The position numbers and the translations under genes were made by a program. Positions 60,090 through 64,000 of a stretch of 64,000 nt of DNA are shown in pieces. Where the stretch lies: assembly GCF_026151205.1 (NCBI RefSeq), contig NC_087080.1:5870797-5934796 (forward strand). The letters are read 5' to 3'. This DNA comes from Bolinopsis microptera (lineage: Eukaryota > Ctenophora > Tentaculata > Lobata > Bolinopsidae). How positions within the stretch are numbered: position 1 is the stretch's first letter; each line of letters begins with the position of its first letter. The notes under the pieces were generated by a model. It did not search any database, was not told the DNA's origin, and saw only the letters and a list, made by a program, of their open reading frames with translations.

Positions 60090-61170
60090 TCGCGAGCAGC
60101 TGTCACTGATTGATCTGCTGTATGAGCAGAGCTAGAATTAAGTGGTAATCGATCGGCGTAACGCGACATAATTTTGTTGTTTTGCGAAATTTGTAGCCCG
60201 AGTTATATTTCAAAATGTATGCGAGTAGGCGTGTTTCTGACTTGTCCTATATTATTACGTTTATCAAATACACAGATATTTGTTAACAATCCATATTGTA
60301 TGCTATCGTTTGGAAAAGTTATTTGTACATAGATACCAGACCATAGTTGCATCATTTCAATACAATTTATCACGAGCTTTTGAAAACAGTCCGACGCTGA
60401 GCCCAAATTTCAGCAAAATAACGCCGTTTTTTCGGACACTCTTTTGGATTCAAGGCGGTTTTTAAAAACGATATTCCAACAATGAAAGTTTTCCCAGAAT
60501 TATGGCAGAATTATGGCAGTGTGTTCTGATCTCATCATGGCTAAAACTATACCATGATACCAAAAATTTGTAAATCCGAGGAACTAAATATATTTCGATT
60601 ATCACCTACTAGAAACGAATTGGAATAAAATCATAACGTATATTTAAAGAATTCACAGCGCCTTGCGTAGCACAAATGTAGAGATTGTTCTAAAATGAAA
60701 CCAAAAACCCAACGGCTAGCTTTCACAAGTTCGTGGCGTCGATATAACCGGGGATAATGTCCATAGTTTTTCTAATGGCATAGTGGCCTTTTTTTTAAAT
60801 CCTTGGTATAAGGGGAGTTAGCAACGGGTTTGATTGCCACAATAAAGCAGGAACCCTCTGCTTGCAATGCTCATGAAAAAGCATTACTTTGTCATGGTCT
60901 GGGTACCTGCTTTGACTCCTTTTTTTGTGTTTTAAAAGAAATCTCACATAAATGGGTGTTTTAAACATCCGCTGACAGATTAAAAGCTACCATGGGTTCA
61001 ATGTTCACTGAGAACATTGACTGGTTGCCCCTTAACAGGGATTTTGCCGGACCGCAACCGGTGTTAAGAAGAGGAAATTTGAGGCTGCTGGAAATTTCCA
61101 AAAAAATTGAATATCCGGTCGGAACCGGATTCAACCGGATATCCGGTCAGTTCCCAGTCGAACTAAAGTG
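60090..61170. repeat. Dispersed repeat family A, second copy (uninterrupted)
   Basis: Direct-orientation copy of the repeat at 9361-9965 plus 11344-11965. It shows the empty insertion site near 60848-60870, where AATAAAGCAGGAACCCTCTG is continuous. The right end has paired CCGGATATCCGG-type words near 61110-61160. Confidence 0.75.
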
Positions 61171-62167
61171 CGTGTCGAACTAAACTACGTGTCAAACTAC
61201 AGTACTTGTACCGGTTTGGTATATAATAATGAGTGCCAAGCGTTTAGTCGTTTTAACAGTAAACAATAACTATTTCCACCTTATACAGTGGGCACTGGGC
61301 AAGTACTCTAAAAAACTTAGGGTACTTAAAAACCAATGGATCAATGCTAAATGCGATTAGAAGATAAATAGCCACGCTGTTGCTCAATCATTTTCTAATT
61401 TACTGCTCGCCTTTGAGCTAAATCGCACTTTTAGCCGTTTTCCACACAGATTCACACTTTGACTGAATTTTCCTGTTATTTAAACTAATATATTCACTGA
61501 TTTGTCTATATAAAATTATTCGTTCATTAGAATTATTAAGCTAATTTCATGTATTTATGTTTGAGCATCCTTCCAACACAGAGAGACTTGGTCATTGCAA
61601 TCTTAAAACAAAACCCATAACAACAATACCAGGAGTCATTTAATTCAAATAATTGCTTGTGATTATATGTGAATATCCGGTATGTCGCCTAGTCGTGACA
61701 AAGCAGAGAAAATGTCAATTAAATTGGAATGACGTTATCGATACATATTATTTTCTGCTTTTTACCGAGTAGAAAAAGATCAACTCAACGTTATGAGCAA
61801 TTAAAGTTTGATAGTATATTATGTTAGTAATAGTATCAGTTGAAGGGAAAGAATTCGGTACCAACGAATAAGCGATAATTCATTCATAATCATATTAACT
61901 TCCAGTATCAAATGTTTTTATCTTACTTCTCAAAGTCGGACAGCTAGTGACAATAAGCATCCATTCTAGCTGTCTGCGATAGTCTTTAGTTTCGGCTTCA
62001 TCTTTCGTTGATTACATTTTACTACTGACTGAAACGTTCATCAAACCGATGTTGGAACAGATCGCACGCAACCTACTGCTTTATACCGCATTAAAAAAAT
62101 GTAATTACTCGTGACCAAGAAAAGTTCCCTTAAGATAAAAAGCAATTCTTTTTCGCAGCTTGATACC
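61171..62167. other. Upstream flank of the GPCR gene
   Basis: Non-coding. A weak TATA-like TTTATAC lies at about 62080, 85 bases before the ATG. Confidence 0.35.
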
Positions 62168-63418
62168 ATGTCGGAGTCAAAAGTTTACAACGAGACAGCA
62201 GATGTAACCTTCGGGTCTATTTGCTGTCTTTGCTTCGTAATAGGGACTGTAGGAAACTCAATCAGTTTCCTGTACTATCGATCAAAGAAGAAAGACATTG
62301 CAACTGTCATATACATGATGATAACATTGAACGATATTAGCATCAGCTTATTTGTGCTTCCTGTTGGTATTTCATTCTTGACAAAGAGACGAGCCGGCTT
62401 ACTCTTCGGAAATAAGTACAGCTGTATGCTCTGGTGGTACTTGTGGGAAATAGCTGTTGTTTTCAGTGTCTTTCTCGTCCTTTGCATGAGCATAACCAGA
62501 ACTCATTCCCTGCTCCGACCATTTAAGAGACTGAAGATAAAGTGCTTACTTATTGTTGTTATGGTGTATCTGGTTCTCCAACTCACTGTACTTATCGTAG
62601 GATATCACTATTCACTGCTAGGACAGATAGGGTTCGACCCTAGCCAAGGTCGCTGTGTCATGTCCCTACACAAAACTGACACATTAGTTTTGTTCCTGAT
62701 CCTGGAAGTTGGAGCTGACCTGACATACGTGGCCCCAGCATTTGTTGTGGCCATCAGCAGTGTTCTGTCAGCAGTGCTGTTATCTAGGAGTATCCAGCAA
62801 GTTGAGCAAAAGGAGGTTCGAGCTACGAGAAACAAAGCTACAGTCACTATTTTACTGTTTGCTGTGGTTTACGGGGTTTGTAATGTGCCCCTTATCTTCA
62901 TCTACATCGTGCAATCTTACTGTGTGTATACTGAAAGTTGGAGTTGGTTTGGATCCTTGTTCAAGTTTGATACTCTCGGATACTTTTTCAACACCTCATT
63001 CACCCTGCTCATAGCCGTTAACTCAGCTACCAACCCGGCACTATACTTTTGGAGAATGCACCGTTTGCGAGAATTCACTTTATCAGGAATCCGGATGATC
63101 ATCTCAGGACAAAACCCGGCGACTAGGAGATCTACTGTTACGAGCATGGGTGGTGGGTTTGGCGGACGCTCATCAGTCGTTTCTACTCACTTAGTAAGTG
63201 AGTACACCCCTGGAAGAAAATCTGTTTTTTCTCACGAAGCAGCTGATTACACCCAAAGAAGAAGAACTATTTCTTCTTACACACCAAATGATTACACCTC
63301 AAGAAGAAGATCTGTTTTTTCTCGCGTAGGCTCAACTGACTCCAACACAGGAAGACTTGTTTCTTATCAAGTAGCAACTGAATACACCCCAGAGAAAATA
63401 TCAGTTAGCAAGAATTAA
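62168..63418 (+). CDS. Class A (rhodopsin-family) GPCR, intronless, orphan
   Basis: A 416-residue protein from the ATG at 62168; the in-frame GTG at 62111 was not used. Seven hydrophobic segments are visible. TM1 has GN (29-30) and TM2 has LND with the conserved Asp56. TM3 starts near Cys86, paired with ECL2 Cys163, and ends TRT (110-112) instead of DRY. TM6 has CNVP instead of CWxP. TM7 ends NPALY (289-293), the NPxxY motif. An N-glycosylation site lies at Asn8. The C-tail carries basic-Ser/Thr motifs every 15 residues (GRKSVFS 349-355, RRRTISS 364-370, RRRSVFS 379-385). The ligand is unknown. The gene may sit inside a CTH intron, since no later CTH exon is seen. AATAAA lies at 63491. Confidence 0.92.
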   Translation: MSESKVYNETADVTFGSICCLCFVIGTVGNSISFLYYRSKKKDIATVIYMMITLNDISISLFVLPVGISFLTKRRAGLLFGNKYSCMLWWYLWEIAVVFSVFLVLCMSITRTHSLLRPFKRLKIKCLLIVVMVYLVLQLTVLIVGYHYSLLGQIGFDPSQGRCVMSLHKTDTLVLFLILEVGADLTYVAPAFVVAISSVLSAVLLSRSIQQVEQKEVRATRNKATVTILLFAVVYGVCNVPLIFIYIVQSYCVYTESWSWFGSLFKFDTLGYFFNTSFTLLIAVNSATNPALYFWRMHRLREFTLSGIRMIISGQNPATRRSTVTSMGGGFGGRSSVVSTHLVSEYTPGRKSVFSHEAADYTQRRRTISSYTPNDYTSRRRSVFSRVGSTDSNTGRLVSYQVATEYTPEKISVSKN

Positions 63419-64000
63419 CTTTCTGATCTATGTAGGACCCCTGTAGCTGCGAACAAAATATATACGGCAAGAAATACTGGGACAGTGCGAAATAAATACT
63501 TATGCTAATCTAGTCGTATCTCTGTTTTTTCTGGTAGATCATGCCATGTTTTTGTACCATATATTCCTCACTGCCCCTGTATTTCTTGATGTAGATTTTT
63601 TGCTCCTCTGTTTGTTTTAGGCTTTTATTGATGTTAATAAATTAGGATTTGGCAAAGGGCCAAGGTTAGAACGGAGCCTTAGTTTTGATTGATATCAGGT
63701 TAGAACTAAGATTTGAGAATGCGAGAAACTCTGTGGGTGGGTGAACCCTGTGTCTTTAGTCTGACTACTTTGATAACATTTTGTATTTCCTTCTTTCCAA
63801 TTTTGTATTTCCTTCTTTCCAAGAAAATTCTAAATTCTGTATCTTAAAATTGTCTTGATTTAAAAATCGGAGTCTCAATTACTGTACAGCTGCCAAAAAT
63901 TACCAAATTTCAAATCCGGCTGGATCTGTATGCCGAGTTACAGATTAAAAGGGAAAACTAAATATCTGATAAAAAACTTAGAGTAAGGAATTATAATTGA
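63419..64000. other. 3' flank of the GPCR gene
   Basis: AATAAA occurs at 63491 and near 63634. A short direct repeat TTTTGTATTTCCTTCTTTCC (two copies) lies at about 63779-63822. No gene recognised. Confidence 0.5.

Noticed and set aside
62111-62167. Upstream GTG start extending the GPCR by 19 residues
   Set aside because: The extension adds a charged, non-conserved segment; the ATG at 62168 gives a normal short N-terminus with a glycosylation site.

Overview
The window looks like AT-rich genomic DNA (about one third GC by eye) from an early-branching or other invertebrate animal. Genes have GT-AG introns, TATA boxes and AATAAA signals. Families present are TTC39, glypican, GDNF-receptor/GAS1-like, ShKT-domain, papain-type protease, C2H2 zinc finger, cystathionine gamma-lyase and class A GPCR. 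The ShKT protein and the intronless GPCR suggest a cnidarian, but this is inference; no species is claimed.

Positions 796-23966 (+) carry eleven coding exons of a TTC39 gene (527 residues plus stop; N-terminus off the left edge). Its introns hold other genes. The intron 950-7613 has two intronless secreted-protein genes on the same strand: a papain-family protease (1652-2815) and a four-ShKT protein (5048-5671). The intron 7722-14138 has a minus-strand secreted protein with ephrin-receptor-like Cys repeats (8209-9205) broken by two frame breaks. The intron 16584-23488 has a minus-strand, six-exon secreted protein with two GDNF-receptor/GAS1 domains (17461-20644), whose own first intron contains an intronless six-finger C2H2 gene (19054-19731): a gene in a gene in a gene.

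Positions 24000-28900 are a transposon landing zone. Position 29813-33945 (-) is a complete ten-exon glypican (473 residues, all 14 family cysteines, GPI-type tail, no Ser-Gly site in its C-terminal region). A GST-C-like exon lies antisense in its last intron. Positions 34000-58400 show no recognisable gene apart from repeats, one hAT element in a minisatellite and one long hairpin. Positions 58428-59148 (+) are two N-terminal exons of cystathionine gamma-lyase, followed by a repeat copy and an intronless class A GPCR (62168-63418) with a 15-residue-periodic tail.

Mobile DNA is dominated by hAT-type insertions with visible 8-bp target duplications (3139-4426 with a second element nested at 3734-4104; 20202-20350; 26805-26887; 27343-27420; 27735-27815; 28570-28845; 36872-37461), plus LINE fragments and a composite element at 9966-11343. 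The genes do not form one pathway. Several encode secreted or cell-surface proteins placed inside or beside a housekeeping TPR gene.
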